Below, piece after piece: positions 35,748 through 44,692 of a DNA stretch of 64,000 bases (the first letter of the stretch is position 1; the number at the start of each line of letters is the position of its first letter). Origin of the DNA: Ch128b sp964527925 (lineage in GTDB: Bacteria > Bacteroidota > Ignavibacteria > Ch128b); NCBI GenBank assembly GCA_964527925.1, contig CAZGQO010000007.1, forward strand, positions 59,455-123,454. The letters are read 5' to 3'. A program made the translations under genes and the position numbers. Under the pieces are notes generated by a model that was not told where the DNA came from, ran no database searches, and saw nothing but the letters and a program-made list of their open reading frames with translations.

Positions 35748-36816
35748 TCAATACCAGAAATGAAATTGCAATACAAAACTGTTATTTTTCTCAACCTTTG
35801 GGTTTTCAAAATTGAATCTATATTGTGGTTTTAATTCGATAAAACTATAGGGGAATAAATCGAATCCTAGAATTAAATGAGAATTGTAGTTGGTCTTGTT
35901 TTTCAAATCTAGAATAGCTCTATCATATCTTACAACAAAATCAATTCTTACGGATGATTCTACCATCAACGCTAAGGAAGATTGATCTTCTGCAACATAA
36001 TCTTTTGCTAAAACTGCTTCTCCAAGAATTGAAAATTTCTGATTCCCAATTCCACCAAAAAAAGATTTAAAACTGAATGGAGAAATTTCATTAGGTTTTC
36101 TAAAAATTCCATAAGATGCGCCCGCTAAAAAATTTAAGGAATTAATCGATGGGGTAAATTCAATTCTTCCAATGTACGATAAGTCACTTCTAAATGGGAA
36201 ATAGCTTTGTCCTGCACTGACTGAAAAAAACTGATTCATTTGGATAAAATCCCGCTTCAATACCTGTTTGAGAATAACCCGATTCAAAAATTAATTCCGA
36301 AGCCGCACTTGTAGAAAGCACGCCGGCTTCACCATTCCTTGTATATGCTTTGTGATCATCTAATCTAATTCCAAATGCTGTATAAAAACTTCCGACTTTC
36401 AAATAACCTTCAAATGGCAAAACATTCAATACTCCAAATCCTTCAAAATATCCGCGGTAGAAATCATACTTCGTAATGAAATTTATTTCTTCGCTCAAAT
36501 TTAAGTTACTATATATCGATGCAGCCATCTTTTGAAAGTCACTTCTCTTCAACTCCTGTGAATAGAGATATTGATAACGGAAATCCAAACCGATTGAAAT
36601 ATTTTCATTAATAAAAGGATTTAATCCTGCAGTATTTGAACGAAAAACTCTCAAGTTATTTTTCCCTTAAGTCCAGCCATCTTTATTTCTTATAATTCCT
36701 CCAGTTGGATTAAAATGACAATCACGACATTGATTACCTCGCATTAACGCAAATCTTGGAACACCAAAGAGTTCACAACTCAACAGAACCAGAATTAATG
36801 TAAATAGTTTGTTCAT
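35748..36816 (-). pseudogene. Broken CxxCH porin-like outer-membrane protein gene
   Basis: Reading from the ATG at 36816 (GGAGGG just upstream) gives a signal peptide and the haem-like motif NQCRDCHFNPTGG, then an in-frame TAA at 36667-36669. The same frame continues as GKNNLRVFRSNTAGLNPF and a beta-barrel sequence to a stop near 36190. The barrel resumes in another frame from a run of seven T (36224-36230 on the plus strand as A) and ends at 35748. Removing one T joins the two parts as NESVFSVSAGQS and makes the whole exactly 356 codons. So there are two lesions: one nonsense, one single-base insertion in a homopolymer. The intact protein would be about 355 residues, of the family with CxxCHxNPTGG plus barrel. 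Sequencing error could explain one or both. Confidence 0.8.
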
Positions 36817-36911
36817 ATACCCTCCGTTTTTATTTAACTTAACTGAATGGAAATTTTGATACAATGAAATAAAAATTCTAAAAGAATATCTTTGAAAAAA
36901 TTGGAGTTAAA

Positions 36912-37385
36912 ATGACCATATATCAAATTTATCCAGTATTTTTTATACTGCACATTTTATCTGCCGTTATCTGGCTCGGATTTTTTCCTGTTGAAATTAA
37001 TCTTATTAAATCAGTGAAAAATTGTAATGAAAAAACATTAAGAGACTTTGTTCTTGACAAGCTTCTTTCCTTGACCAATTTAACTGGAATTATTGGGTCT
37101 ACTGGAATTATTTTAACTGGTATTCTCCTTGTAATAATTTCACCCATTTATCATTTCTTTGAATTTAAAGCAAACCACTGGCTAACAACAAAACAAGTAA
37201 TAATTTTAATAATAATGTTTTTGATTTTTGCCTTACTTATTCCTGTTTCAAAAAAATTAAAGAATGCAAGTAATGAAGAAGAATTCAGAACATATTTCCA
37301 CAAATTTATTAAACTTAGTTACATTGAAAAGACTCTTGTATTAATCAACTTTCTAATAGCTGCTTTGCACAGATATTACTTTTAG
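36912..37385 (+). CDS. Small integral membrane protein, CopD/DUF2269-like
   Basis: This 157-residue protein has four predicted membrane helices. The first contains FILHILSAVIWLGFFP, which resembles the His-containing first helix of CopD and DUF2269 proteins. HRYYF ends the protein. The role is unknown; copper or haem binding is possible for such families. The interval to the pseudogene (96 nt) is divergent, so the two may share control. Confidence 0.68.
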   Translation: MTIYQIYPVFFILHILSAVIWLGFFPVEINLIKSVKNCNEKTLRDFVLDKLLSLTNLTGIIGSTGIILTGILLVIISPIYHFFEFKANHWLTTKQVIILIIMFLIFALLIPVSKKLKNASNEEEFRTYFHKFIKLSYIEKTLVLINFLIAALHRYYF

Positions 37386-37390
37386 GTTTT

Positions 37391-37424
37391 AAAAAAGTTA
37401 GAGCCCGTGCAGGCGGCGGGCTCT
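37391..37424 (-). terminator. Rho-independent terminator, minus strand
   Basis: The stem AGAGCCCG (37400-37407) with CGGGCTCT (37417-37424), loop of 9 nt, is followed on the minus strand by AAC and six T. On the plus strand no T-run follows. It lies 39 nt after the stop of the small hydrophobic frame on the same strand and would end that transcript, or the kinase/regulator operon. Confidence 0.85.
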
Positions 37425-37462
37425 ATTGAATAAGAGAGTAGAGAGCTGAGGTGGGAAACTCT

Positions 37463-37564
37463 TTATGGAATAACTACCATTAAGACCAATAAAAGAATTA
37501 AAAGAGCTGTATAGATTAACAACTCTTTCACCTCCTTGTTATTTTTCAAAATGTTTTCTTTCAT
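37463..37564 (-). CDS. Hydrophobic 33-residue peptide, one membrane helix
   Basis: This small frame encodes MKENILKNNKEVKELLIYTA followed by 13 mostly hydrophobic residues ending VVIP. It is a polar N-terminus and one hydrophobic helix. GAGGTG lies 4 nt before the ATG, and a second AAGGAGGT lies inside the frame, upstream of a TTG that would give a 19-residue version. A strong terminator follows. I recognise no family. It may be a regulatory or membrane peptide or a type I toxin-like peptide; both are guesses. It lies 173 nt after the response-regulator gene on the same strand. Confidence 0.5.
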   Translation of the reverse strand: MKENILKNNKEVKELLIYTALLILLLVLMVVIP

Positions 37565-37737
37565 TTTTCACCTCACAATTTCTGGTGCTAACTTAAGATT
37601 ACGATTAAAGAATGTAAGTAAGCTGGGGCTGAAAGAGTTGTCAGATTTGCCTTTCAATGTGTTTTAATTAAAAAAATCATAAAATGGAGTAAATTTTTGG
37701 TTGAAAACGAAAACCTTTCTAAAAATCTCGGAATAAT

Positions 37738-38370
37738 TTATGCATCAAACTCAATATTATTTTCAACACAATACCTTACAATTTCAGAATTGCTGGATAA
37801 ACCCAACTTATCAAGAATTCTCATTTTGTAAGTAGTAACGGTTTTATCACTTATCTTTAAATAGTTTGCAATTTCTTTCGTTCGCAAACCTTTTGCAATT
37901 AATTTTAATACCTGAAATTCTCTATCTGATAATCTTAAGTGAGGTGCTTCAAGCTTTCCTTTGCTTTTAATGACTCTTTCTTTTAGTTCCTCACTCATTA
38001 ATCTTTTACCACGATAAACATCTTTAATAGCTTGTACAAAATCGAGAGGTTTAGTTCTTTTAGTTAAGTAACCATTTGCACCGGCTTGAAGTACTCTTTG
38101 TTCATATTGTTCTTCTGGATGCATACTGAAAATTAAAACAGGCAAATCTGGAAACTCAATTTTTAGTTGCTTCAAACAATCAAGACCACTCATTTCAGGC
38201 ATAGATAAATCGAGAATTACAACATCAATATTATTCGATCGAACTCGTTGTAAAACTTCAATACCATTTTCAGCTTCAGCAACAACTTTAAGTTCATTAT
38301 CATTTTCTATCATTCTTCTTAAACCCTCACGCACAACGGCGTGGTCATCGGCAATTAAAATTCTAATCAT
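37738..38370 (-). CDS. NarL/FixJ-type response regulator
   Basis: This 210-residue protein has a receiver domain (residues 1-120) with phosphorylated Asp in VVILDLSMPEMS near residue 54, followed by a LuxR-type helix-turn-helix (about 145-205, LSDREFQVLKLIAKGLRTKEIANYL). It should bind DNA as a dimer when phosphorylated. Its start overlaps the histidine kinase stop by 8 nt, so the two form a two-component pair. The target genes are unknown; the small peptide gene just downstream is one candidate. Confidence 0.94.
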   Translation of the reverse strand: MIRILIADDHAVVREGLRRMIENDNELKVVAEAENGIEVLQRVRSNNIDVVILDLSMPEMSGLDCLKQLKIEFPDLPVLIFSMHPEEQYEQRVLQAGANGYLTKRTKPLDFVQAIKDVYRGKRLMSEELKERVIKSKGKLEAPHLRLSDREFQVLKLIAKGLRTKEIANYLKISDKTVTTYKMRILDKLGLSSNSEIVRYCVENNIEFDA

Positions 38371-40828
38371 TTTTTACCTCATTAATTGGTATTTGAAGAA
38401 TTACTTTTGTTCCTTTCTTTTCAGAAGATTCGATCAGGAGTTCTCCATTTATTGAAAAAGCTCTTTCCTTCATTCCAATTAAACCTATGGAATGTGGATC
38501 ACTAAGTTTTTCTTCTGGAATTCCTTCACCATTATCCTGAACAATCATCTGGAAATAACCGTTTGTCTTTTCTAAATTAATATTAACTCTGGTTGCCTTT
38601 GAATGACGAGCTACATTTGTTAGTGACTCCTGCAATATTCTGAAAATAACCGTCGATGTATTTTTATTAAAATTAATTTCATCTACAAAAACATTTAGAT
38701 CAGTAACAATATTAGTTCTTTTTGAAAATTGGGAAACTTCCCATTCTATCGCTGGAATTAAACCAAGATCATCAAGAATTGGCGGACGCAATTGAGATGA
38801 AATTCGCTGTACCGTAGCGATCAGAGAATCTATTAAATTATTTATCCCATCAATTCTTTCATTGAATTGTTTTTTATTCTTTATAGTTGGCAGGTAAGTA
38901 AACTCGAAATATAAAGCAGTTAATAATTGGCCTAATTGGTCATGAATTTCTCTCGAAATAATTGCTCTCTCTTCTTCTCTAATAGTTTGTAAGTATAAAG
39001 CAAGCTTGCGGTATTTCGCTTCAGAAAGTTTAATTTTTCGTTCGTATTCTTTTTGTTCAGATATATCTCTAAAAATACTCAATAACATTATCTTATTATC
39101 CTGGAGCTCAATAAAGGAGTTAGAAATTTCAACTGGAATTTTTCTCCCATTCCATAATTGAATTTCTGCTGATTGCCTCATTGGGATATTTTTATCTCTT
39201 AGATGCTTTTTAAACTTGTGTAAAACTTGTGGGTCTTGTTCTGCATAATAAATGTTATAATCCTGCCCTACTAATTTTTCATAAGGCATTTCAACTAATT
39301 TACAGAAAGCTTGGTTAACCAGTTTAATCCTCGCATCTTCATCAATCAGTCTCATTCCATCTACAGAATTTTCCCATACATTTCTGAACATTTCCTCATT
39401 CTGAATGAGAGCCAATTCTGTGATTTTTCTTTGAGTAATATCTTCACCAATACTGAGCAACCCTGTGGTTACACCTTTTTCATCAATGAGTGGTGATATA
39501 GTCAACTTTACCCAGAGTTGTTTTCCATTTTTATGATAGAAAACAACTTCAGCTACTTGAGTTGATTTCGTTTCATTCACCAATGAAATCATATTATTGA
39601 TTTTATTCAAGGTTACATTATCCGATTCCTTGATTAACTTCTCAAGAAGATTTTGCCGTATAATTTCAGAAGCTTTGAAACCATATAAGTTTTCAGCTCC
39701 AGAATTCCAATAAGTTACTACTCCGTTCAAGTCAAATGTAATAATAGAGATAGTTATGGAACTCTGAAGGATATTTGATAAGAAAATATTGGTTTTCTCA
39801 AGTTCATTTTCTACTTGCATTAAGCCGATCATACCGCCTATCGAACCTGCTGCTGCTTTAAGGATTGAAATTTCAATTTCAGACCATATTCTTTCAGTAG
39901 TACAATCATCAAATCCGATAAAACCCCAGAATTTTCTGCCAATATAAATTGGAATAATAATGATTGATTTTATACCCTGAGGCTCAAGAATTTCTTTCTC
40001 TGCATCAGACATTAATCTAACAACACCAGAATAAATCTCACCCACTCTTACCTTTTCAAACAATGGTTTTGCGTATGGATGGTTATATGGCAAATTTTGA
40101 AGCAATGGATTATTAATCTGTGGTTCAACTCCTTCTTTGCACCATTCAAATCTCTGACTCATCAATAATTCATTAGTTTCTACATCGTAATGGTTCTCAA
40201 AGATATAAACTCTATCTACATTAGTTGCTTTCCCAAGTATTTTGAGGGCAGTGTTAATCGCACTTTTGTGATCTGGATTTAAAAGTAGTATTAAAGAAGC
40301 ATCGGCTACAGCAGTTAATAAGCTATCTTTCTTTTTTAATTCTTGTTCAGCCTCAATCCTTTCTGTTACATTTCTTGCAATTCCTCTAATTGCTTTTAAA
40401 TTATTTCCCTGTCTCATTACAGAATTCTGATATTCAAAAATCAATTCTTTCCCATTTCTTGCTGTCAACTTTAATATACCCGATGATTGGTCTTGATTAT
40501 CAAGCGAGTGAATATAAGTATAAAATTCTTCATTGGGGATCGAAAAAACTTTTTGAAAATTTTGTCCAATTAGTTCGCTAACTGAATAACCTAATAATGT
40601 TTTTGCAGCCTGATTTATTTTCAGAATTTTACCATCGAACTGATGTATGTAAACAAGGTCGGAGACATTATCAAACAAATCTGCATACATTTTTTCTGAA
40701 CGTTGTACTTCTTCAAATTTCTCTTGCTGGAGGCGCAGTAATTTTCTGTTGCTAATTAATATACTTATTACTATCAGCCCGATAAAAATAAGTAATACAA
40801 CAACACTTAATACAATTAACCACCACAT
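38363..40828 (-). CDS. PAS/GAF sensor histidine kinase, HisKA_3 type
   Basis: This 821-residue kinase has an N-terminal membrane helix (residues 1-25), a PAS domain (about 40-160), a GAF domain (about 175-340), two more PAS domains (about 345-470 and 480-600), a HisKA_3 dimerisation domain with phospho-His in SREIHDQLGQLL near 627, and an HATPase_c domain (N box LQESLTNVARHS; G box DNGEGIPEE). It pairs with the LuxR-type regulator downstream (8-nt overlap). The soluble sensors and single membrane helix suggest sensing in the cytoplasm or membrane plane. Signal unknown. Confidence 0.94.
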   Translation of the reverse strand: MWWLIVLSVVVLLIFIGLIVISILISNRKLLRLQQEKFEEVQRSEKMYADLFDNVSDLVYIHQFDGKILKINQAAKTLLGYSVSELIGQNFQKVFSIPNEEFYTYIHSLDNQDQSSGILKLTARNGKELIFEYQNSVMRQGNNLKAIRGIARNVTERIEAEQELKKKDSLLTAVADASLILLLNPDHKSAINTALKILGKATNVDRVYIFENHYDVETNELLMSQRFEWCKEGVEPQINNPLLQNLPYNHPYAKPLFEKVRVGEIYSGVVRLMSDAEKEILEPQGIKSIIIIPIYIGRKFWGFIGFDDCTTERIWSEIEISILKAAAGSIGGMIGLMQVENELEKTNIFLSNILQSSITISIITFDLNGVVTYWNSGAENLYGFKASEIIRQNLLEKLIKESDNVTLNKINNMISLVNETKSTQVAEVVFYHKNGKQLWVKLTISPLIDEKGVTTGLLSIGEDITQRKITELALIQNEEMFRNVWENSVDGMRLIDEDARIKLVNQAFCKLVEMPYEKLVGQDYNIYYAEQDPQVLHKFKKHLRDKNIPMRQSAEIQLWNGRKIPVEISNSFIELQDNKIMLLSIFRDISEQKEYERKIKLSEAKYRKLALYLQTIREEERAIISREIHDQLGQLLTALYFEFTYLPTIKNKKQFNERIDGINNLIDSLIATVQRISSQLRPPILDDLGLIPAIEWEVSQFSKRTNIVTDLNVFVDEINFNKNTSTVIFRILQESLTNVARHSKATRVNINLEKTNGYFQMIVQDNGEGIPEEKLSDPHSIGLIGMKERAFSINGELLIESSEKKGTKVILQIPINEVKND

Positions 40829-40840
40829 GTTTTTTAAAAA

Positions 40841-41440
40841 TCAATTTTGCATAAAAAATACAAGGCTGTAATTAACCATCAGCAAAATATAGATCAAGTT
40901 GTGAACTATCCAGATTCCTCTCACTTCGTTACTCAAAGCAAAGATAAATAAATTGCCTCCAAAATAAATCATATAACCAACAGTCAATAAAATTCTATAG
41001 TCCCGTATATTAATGATGAGATTGTTGATCAAAAAATCCACAAGAAACATCGAAGTAATTATAAGAAGTATAATGCTTTCAATCGTAAGTGTGTAATTAT
41101 CTATTTTATTCAATGGTTCTAAATAGATCTTATTTAATAAGGCAATAATTGTAAATATTCCAAACAAGATTAGAATTATTTTTTTGAAAACTTTTTGACT
41201 GAATAATCTATAATAGAAATAACCAATCAAAAGAAATTCTACTATGGTGTAAATATGCATTAACCAGCTGTTAAACCTATAAGTCATTCCAAAATAAATC
41301 ATTGATAAACTAATAACTAAACTCATCAAAACCAGATAAAATATTAATCTTAGACTTGAATCAAGTTTATTAAAGCGAAACAATCCGATAAAAAATGGAA
41401 TCAGCTCCAATAATGAAGTAACAATATAAATTTCTTTCAT
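40841..41440 (-). CDS. Polytopic membrane protein upstream of the histidine kinase
   Basis: This 199-residue protein has six or seven predicted membrane helices. Patterns such as WLMHIYTIVEFLLIGYFYYR and the C-terminal IWIVHNLIYILLMVNY recur in an unnamed Bacteroidota protein group that often lies beside sensor kinases. It ends 12 nt before the kinase start, so I infer a membrane sensing partner for it. No catalytic motif is seen. Confidence 0.72.
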   Translation of the reverse strand: MKEIYIVTSLLELIPFFIGLFRFNKLDSSLRLIFYLVLMSLVISLSMIYFGMTYRFNSWLMHIYTIVEFLLIGYFYYRLFSQKVFKKIILILFGIFTIIALLNKIYLEPLNKIDNYTLTIESIILLIITSMFLVDFLINNLIINIRDYRILLTVGYMIYFGGNLFIFALSNEVRGIWIVHNLIYILLMVNYSLVFFMQN

Positions 41441-41453
41441 ATAAGATTTTAAA

Positions 41454-41768
41454 TTATTTCATCAGTTCAGATTCGCCATCGCAGTATGGCGGACATGGCC
41501 AGACTCGTTCAAGTATAGTGCCCTTAGTGAGGTCTCGGCCTTCTTCATTTACACCAACTACAACAAGTTCTGGTTTACCTTCGTCATTTTCAGCATAATA
41601 AATTCTTAGACCAACACAATTTCCCTGTTCAAGGACTTTTAGAATGGCTTCCCTGCCAATGTAGTGAGCTTTGATATCGTCTTCTCCGACTTTACTTCGG
41701 AAGTTCTTTACCAGTTTAATTGCTTCTTCGAGGGAGATTTCGTGATTCTCTTTTCCTGTGAATTGCAT
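41454..41768 (-). CDS. Small soluble protein with Cys-Pro tail, unknown function
   Basis: This 104-residue protein has a helical N-terminal half and a beta-rich middle (GLRIYYAENDEGKPELVVVGVNEEG). It ends with WPCPPYCDGESEL, a cysteine motif seen in small Bacteroidota proteins. A very good GGAGGAAC site precedes the ATG. It is the first gene of the apparent operon with the membrane protein (13-nt gap), kinase and regulator, so I infer a link to that signalling unit. Function unknown. Confidence 0.65.
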   Translation of the reverse strand: MQFTGKENHEISLEEAIKLVKNFRSKVGEDDIKAHYIGREAILKVLEQGNCVGLRIYYAENDEGKPELVVVGVNEEGRDLTKGTILERVWPCPPYCDGESELMK

Positions 41769-41916
41769 GATTGTTCCTCCTGGATTTGTTCTAAAACTTT
41801 CTTATTTATAATGTAAAATATTAATCCCGAAGGTCAATTTCAAAAGAGGATGAAAGGATAAACAGATAGGTTCGAACAGCTATTGTCGGTTTGATTAATT
41901 GAAATAATTTAATCTC

Positions 41917-42534
41917 TTATTCTTTAAGGTGTTCTTCGTGTTTATCGAGAACGCTTAATTCAATCTGAAGAAATTCACGTATTTTTAATTCAAGATCTCG
42001 TTTTAACTTTTCAAGCTGCTGGACTTTTTTCTTTGCTTCAAAAATCATCTCATTTGCTTTAACTTCAGCTTCTTTTTTAAGAATTTCCGCTTCTCGTTTT
42101 GCATCGAGTACATTTTTTTCGTAGAACTTTACTTTTTCTTCTGATCTCACAAGTTCCTTTGCAAGATATGTCGATTGCCATATTAAAATTCCAAATACTC
42201 CAAATATTGATGATAAAAGTACTTTTATATTTTGTTTAACAATACTTTCTAACCCTGATTTTTCGAGATTAAATAGAGAAGGAGTAATAATAGTAATTAA
42301 AGTTGAAATAACTGAAATGGTTAAAAAAACAATTGTGGCAATCCATAAAGATCTTTTCAACCTGAATAAATATGAAACAATAAAGCCAAGACATGTTGAA
42401 AACAAGAATAGAACAAACCAATATCCGAAGCCTTCAGCTGTAAATATTAAAAATTTTGTCTCCGCAAAATCAGACATGAAAATAATCAGAGCATAAAAGA
42501 AAACTGCAATCCAGTAATAAAATGGTACTTTCAT
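41917..42534 (-). CDS. Membrane protein with C-terminal coiled coil
   Basis: This protein of about 205 residues has four N-terminal membrane helices (about 5-135) and a long charged coiled coil (about 140-205; EKVKFYEKNVLDAKREAEIL). The frame opens at a TTG at 42549, but the ATG at 42534 follows the PNP stop by 1 nt, the better start. Unknown function; the DivIVA neighbour hints at the cell envelope or division site, but this is inference. Confidence 0.75.
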   Translation of the reverse strand: MKVPFYYWIAVFFYALIIFMSDFAETKFLIFTAEGFGYWFVLFLFSTCLGFIVSYLFRLKRSLWIATIVFLTISVISTLITIITPSLFNLEKSGLESIVKQNIKVLLSSIFGVFGILIWQSTYLAKELVRSEEKVKFYEKNVLDAKREAEILKKEAEVKANEMIFEAKKKVQQLEKLKRDLELKIREFLQIELSVLDKHEEHLKE

Positions 42535-42535
42535 T

Positions 42536-43369
42536 TTAAATTCTTTCAATTAGTTTTTTCATTATTAGAGTCATTTTAGGCTCTGATTTACTTGCTACTT
42601 CAATTACTTCTTCAACGGTTAAAGGTTGAAGATTATCTGGATCACACAAATCTGTTATGATTGTCATTCCAAAACATTTCATCCCCATATGATTAGCAAC
42701 AATATTTTCTGGAACAGTAGACATTCCCACAGCATCAGCACCAATAATTCTAAGGAAACGATATTCAGCACGAGTCTCAAGGTTTGGTCCTGTGAGAGCA
42801 ACATAAACTCCTTTTCGGACTTTGATATTTTCTTCTTCGGCAATTTTTTCAGCGAGTGCGATTAATTCTTTTGAATAAGGTTCAGACATATCGGGAAATC
42901 TTGGACCGAGTTCATCATCATTGGGGCCAATCAATGGATTATCTCCAAGCAGATTTATGTGATCAGTCATAATCATCAAATCACCTTTTTCAAACTCGGG
43001 ATTTAATCCACCACCAGCATTCGAAATAAACAAGGTTTCAACACCAAGACCAACTTTTTTAGACATTACTCTCACAGGAAAAGTTATTTGCTGCATTGAA
43101 TAACCTTCATAATAATGGAACCTTCCCTGCATTGCTACAACTTCTTTCCCACCAATTCTTCCAAAAATCAATTTTCCGTGATGCGATTCAACTGTTGAAA
43201 TCGGGAAATGCGGAATTTCTTCGTAATCAATAACAACTTCCTGTTCGATTTCTTTTGCAAGTCCACCGAGACCTGTTCCCAAAATAATTCCAATTTTCGG
43301 TTGCATCGAAGTTTTTGTTCTAATGAATTTTATTGCTTCTGCGATTTTGTTTCTGAGTTCACTCATCAT
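42536..43369 (-). CDS. Purine nucleoside phosphorylase
   Basis: This 277-residue enzyme splits inosine or guanosine with phosphate. Motifs: IILGTGLGGLA, ESHHGKLIFGRIGG, GRFHYYEGY, NAGGGLN, TGPNLETRAEYR and MSTVPENIVA, all of the trimeric PNP (type I) family. Its start codon overlaps the DivIVA stop (ATGA), and it ends 1 nt before the membrane/coiled-coil gene, so the group YggS-DivIVA-PNP-membrane protein is one unit. Confidence 0.95.
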   Translation of the reverse strand: MMSELRNKIAEAIKFIRTKTSMQPKIGIILGTGLGGLAKEIEQEVVIDYEEIPHFPISTVESHHGKLIFGRIGGKEVVAMQGRFHYYEGYSMQQITFPVRVMSKKVGLGVETLFISNAGGGLNPEFEKGDLMIMTDHINLLGDNPLIGPNDDELGPRFPDMSEPYSKELIALAEKIAEEENIKVRKGVYVALTGPNLETRAEYRFLRIIGADAVGMSTVPENIVANHMGMKCFGMTIITDLCDPDNLQPLTVEEVIEVASKSEPKMTLIMKKLIERI

Positions 43370-43893
43370 ACTATCCTGTTGATTATTGATTCGACATCAA
43401 TTTGTTTTGTTTGTTCTGATTCTTTTTGTTGACTTATTGTTGAATATTCTTCAGTAAAAGAATTCAGCAATTGGATATGTGCCTGAATGATTGCTTTAAG
43501 TCTCGCAATCAGAGTTCTTTTTCTTTCTTCAAGTTCGAGAACAGAATTCTCAATTGCTTTGGCTTCATCCTGCGCTTTTTCAACGATTTGTTTTGCTTTG
43601 ATTTCTGCTTCTTTAATCAACAACACTGCTTGTCGTTTAGAAGCTTCCATAGAACGAGTTGATGTTTCCTGGGCTGCGAGTAAGGTTTGTTGTAAACTTT
43701 TTTCGATTTGCTGATACTCTTGAAGTTTTTTTTGCATTTGAGTCATATTCGCTGTCAACTCTTCATTTTGTTTTAAGAGTTGATCAAATTCATCAGCGAT
43801 GATTTCAAGGAAAGTATGAACTTCGTCAGGATCATAACCACGAATATTTCTTTTGAATTCCTGACGTTTAATGCTTAATGGAGTTATTTTCAT
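43366..43893 (-). CDS. divIVA: DivIVA domain protein
   Basis: This 175-residue protein starts with the DivIVA membrane-binding segment (LSIKRQEFKRNIRGYDPDEVHTFLE) and continues as a long coiled coil (about 40-155). It senses curved membrane at poles or septa and recruits division proteins. The adjacent yggS-type gene is a usual neighbour of divIVA in Gram-positive bacteria; here the pair is embedded with PNP. Start overlaps the YggS stop (ATGA). Confidence 0.92.
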   Translation of the reverse strand: MKITPLSIKRQEFKRNIRGYDPDEVHTFLEIIADEFDQLLKQNEELTANMTQMQKKLQEYQQIEKSLQQTLLAAQETSTRSMEASKRQAVLLIKEAEIKAKQIVEKAQDEAKAIENSVLELEERKRTLIARLKAIIQAHIQLLNSFTEEYSTISQQKESEQTKQIDVESIINRIV

Positions 43894-44585
43894 TTTTTAT
43901 ACTCCCTTTCTCCAAAGATTGCTGTTCCAATTCTTACAATTGTTGAACCTTCTTCAATCGCGATTTCAAAGTCCGAAGTCATTCCCATAGAAAGTTCTCT
44001 CAAATCTATGTTTTCTGATTTAAAATGTGAATAGTTTTCTTTTAATTTTCTGATCAAAGAAAAACATCTTCTTATTTCCGTTTCATCATCTGTTAAAGTT
44101 GCAATTGTCATCAAGCCAATGAATCTGATATTTTTTAGTTCTGCTGCCTGTTCTAAAAAATTTTCAAGTTCTTCAGGTAATAGACCAAATTTGGTTTCTT
44201 CCTTTGCAGTATGAATCTGAATTAGCGCATCAATGCGTGAGTTTTTTTCTGAATATCTCTTATTTATCTCTTTGGCAAGTTTAATTGAATCAACAGAATG
44301 AATTAAATCAATTTTATTAACAAGATACTTGACTTTGTTCGTTTGAAGATGACCAATCATATGAAAATGAGCGATTGGATTTACATTATCAATCTTTTCA
44401 ATCAATTTCTGAACTCTGTTTTCACCAAAATCTCTGAGACCGTAATTTATTGCTTCGTTAATCAAATCAGGATGAACATTTTTAGTTACAGCAATTAATT
44501 TAATCTCATTCGAATTTCTTCCAGCCCTGATTGATGCTTTTTCAATTCGTTCTAAAACTGATTCAATATTTTTCTTGAGTTCCAT
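43890..44585 (-). CDS. yggS: YggS/PLPBP pyridoxal phosphate homeostasis protein
   Basis: This 231-residue protein is the PLP-binding alanine-racemase-like barrel that keeps PLP levels. Lys in LIAVTKNVHPD binds PLP; FGENRVQ, HMIGHLQTNK and the ending GMTSDFEIAIEEGSTIVRIGTAIFG are the family motifs. It starts the operon of four overlapping genes and lies 107 nt from the gyrA terminator side. Confidence 0.95.
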   Translation of the reverse strand: MELKKNIESVLERIEKASIRAGRNSNEIKLIAVTKNVHPDLINEAINYGLRDFGENRVQKLIEKIDNVNPIAHFHMIGHLQTNKVKYLVNKIDLIHSVDSIKLAKEINKRYSEKNSRIDALIQIHTAKEETKFGLLPEELENFLEQAAELKNIRFIGLMTIATLTDDETEIRRCFSLIRKLKENYSHFKSENIDLRELSMGMTSDFEIAIEEGSTIVRIGTAIFGEREYKK

Positions 44586-44616
44586 ATTAAATTTTTATAG
44601 TCGATTCAACTCATCA

Positions 44617-44651
44617 AAAATAAAAAAGGAACGATAAATTTCGTTCCTTTG
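44617..44651 (-). terminator. Rho-independent terminator of gyrA
   Basis: Inverted arms 44626-44635 and 44642-44651 (10 bp, AAAGGAACGA) with a 6-nt loop are followed on the minus strand by TTTATTTTT. It lies 42 nt after the gyrA stop. Confidence 0.85.
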
Positions 44652-44692
44652 TGATTGAATTCATGTAAGTATCTGCATAAGGTAATCGCATT

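Larger units (their letters stand above)
37386..37737. other. Interval with hydrophobic peptide gene and terminator
   Basis: This 352-bp gap holds a minus-strand terminator (37391-37424), a 33-codon hydrophobic reading frame (37463-37564), and about 170 nt upstream of it as leader. I see nothing else in it. Confidence 0.7.

Noticed and set aside
36224..36230. Programmed slippage at the T7 run
   Set aside because: Possible in principle, but the upstream nonsense codon would already stop translation, so simple decay or sequencing error is preferred.
36667..36669. Programmed readthrough or selenocysteine-like recoding at the stop codon
   Set aside because: The codon is TAA, not TGA, no recoding hairpin is obvious, and a second lesion lies in the same gene.
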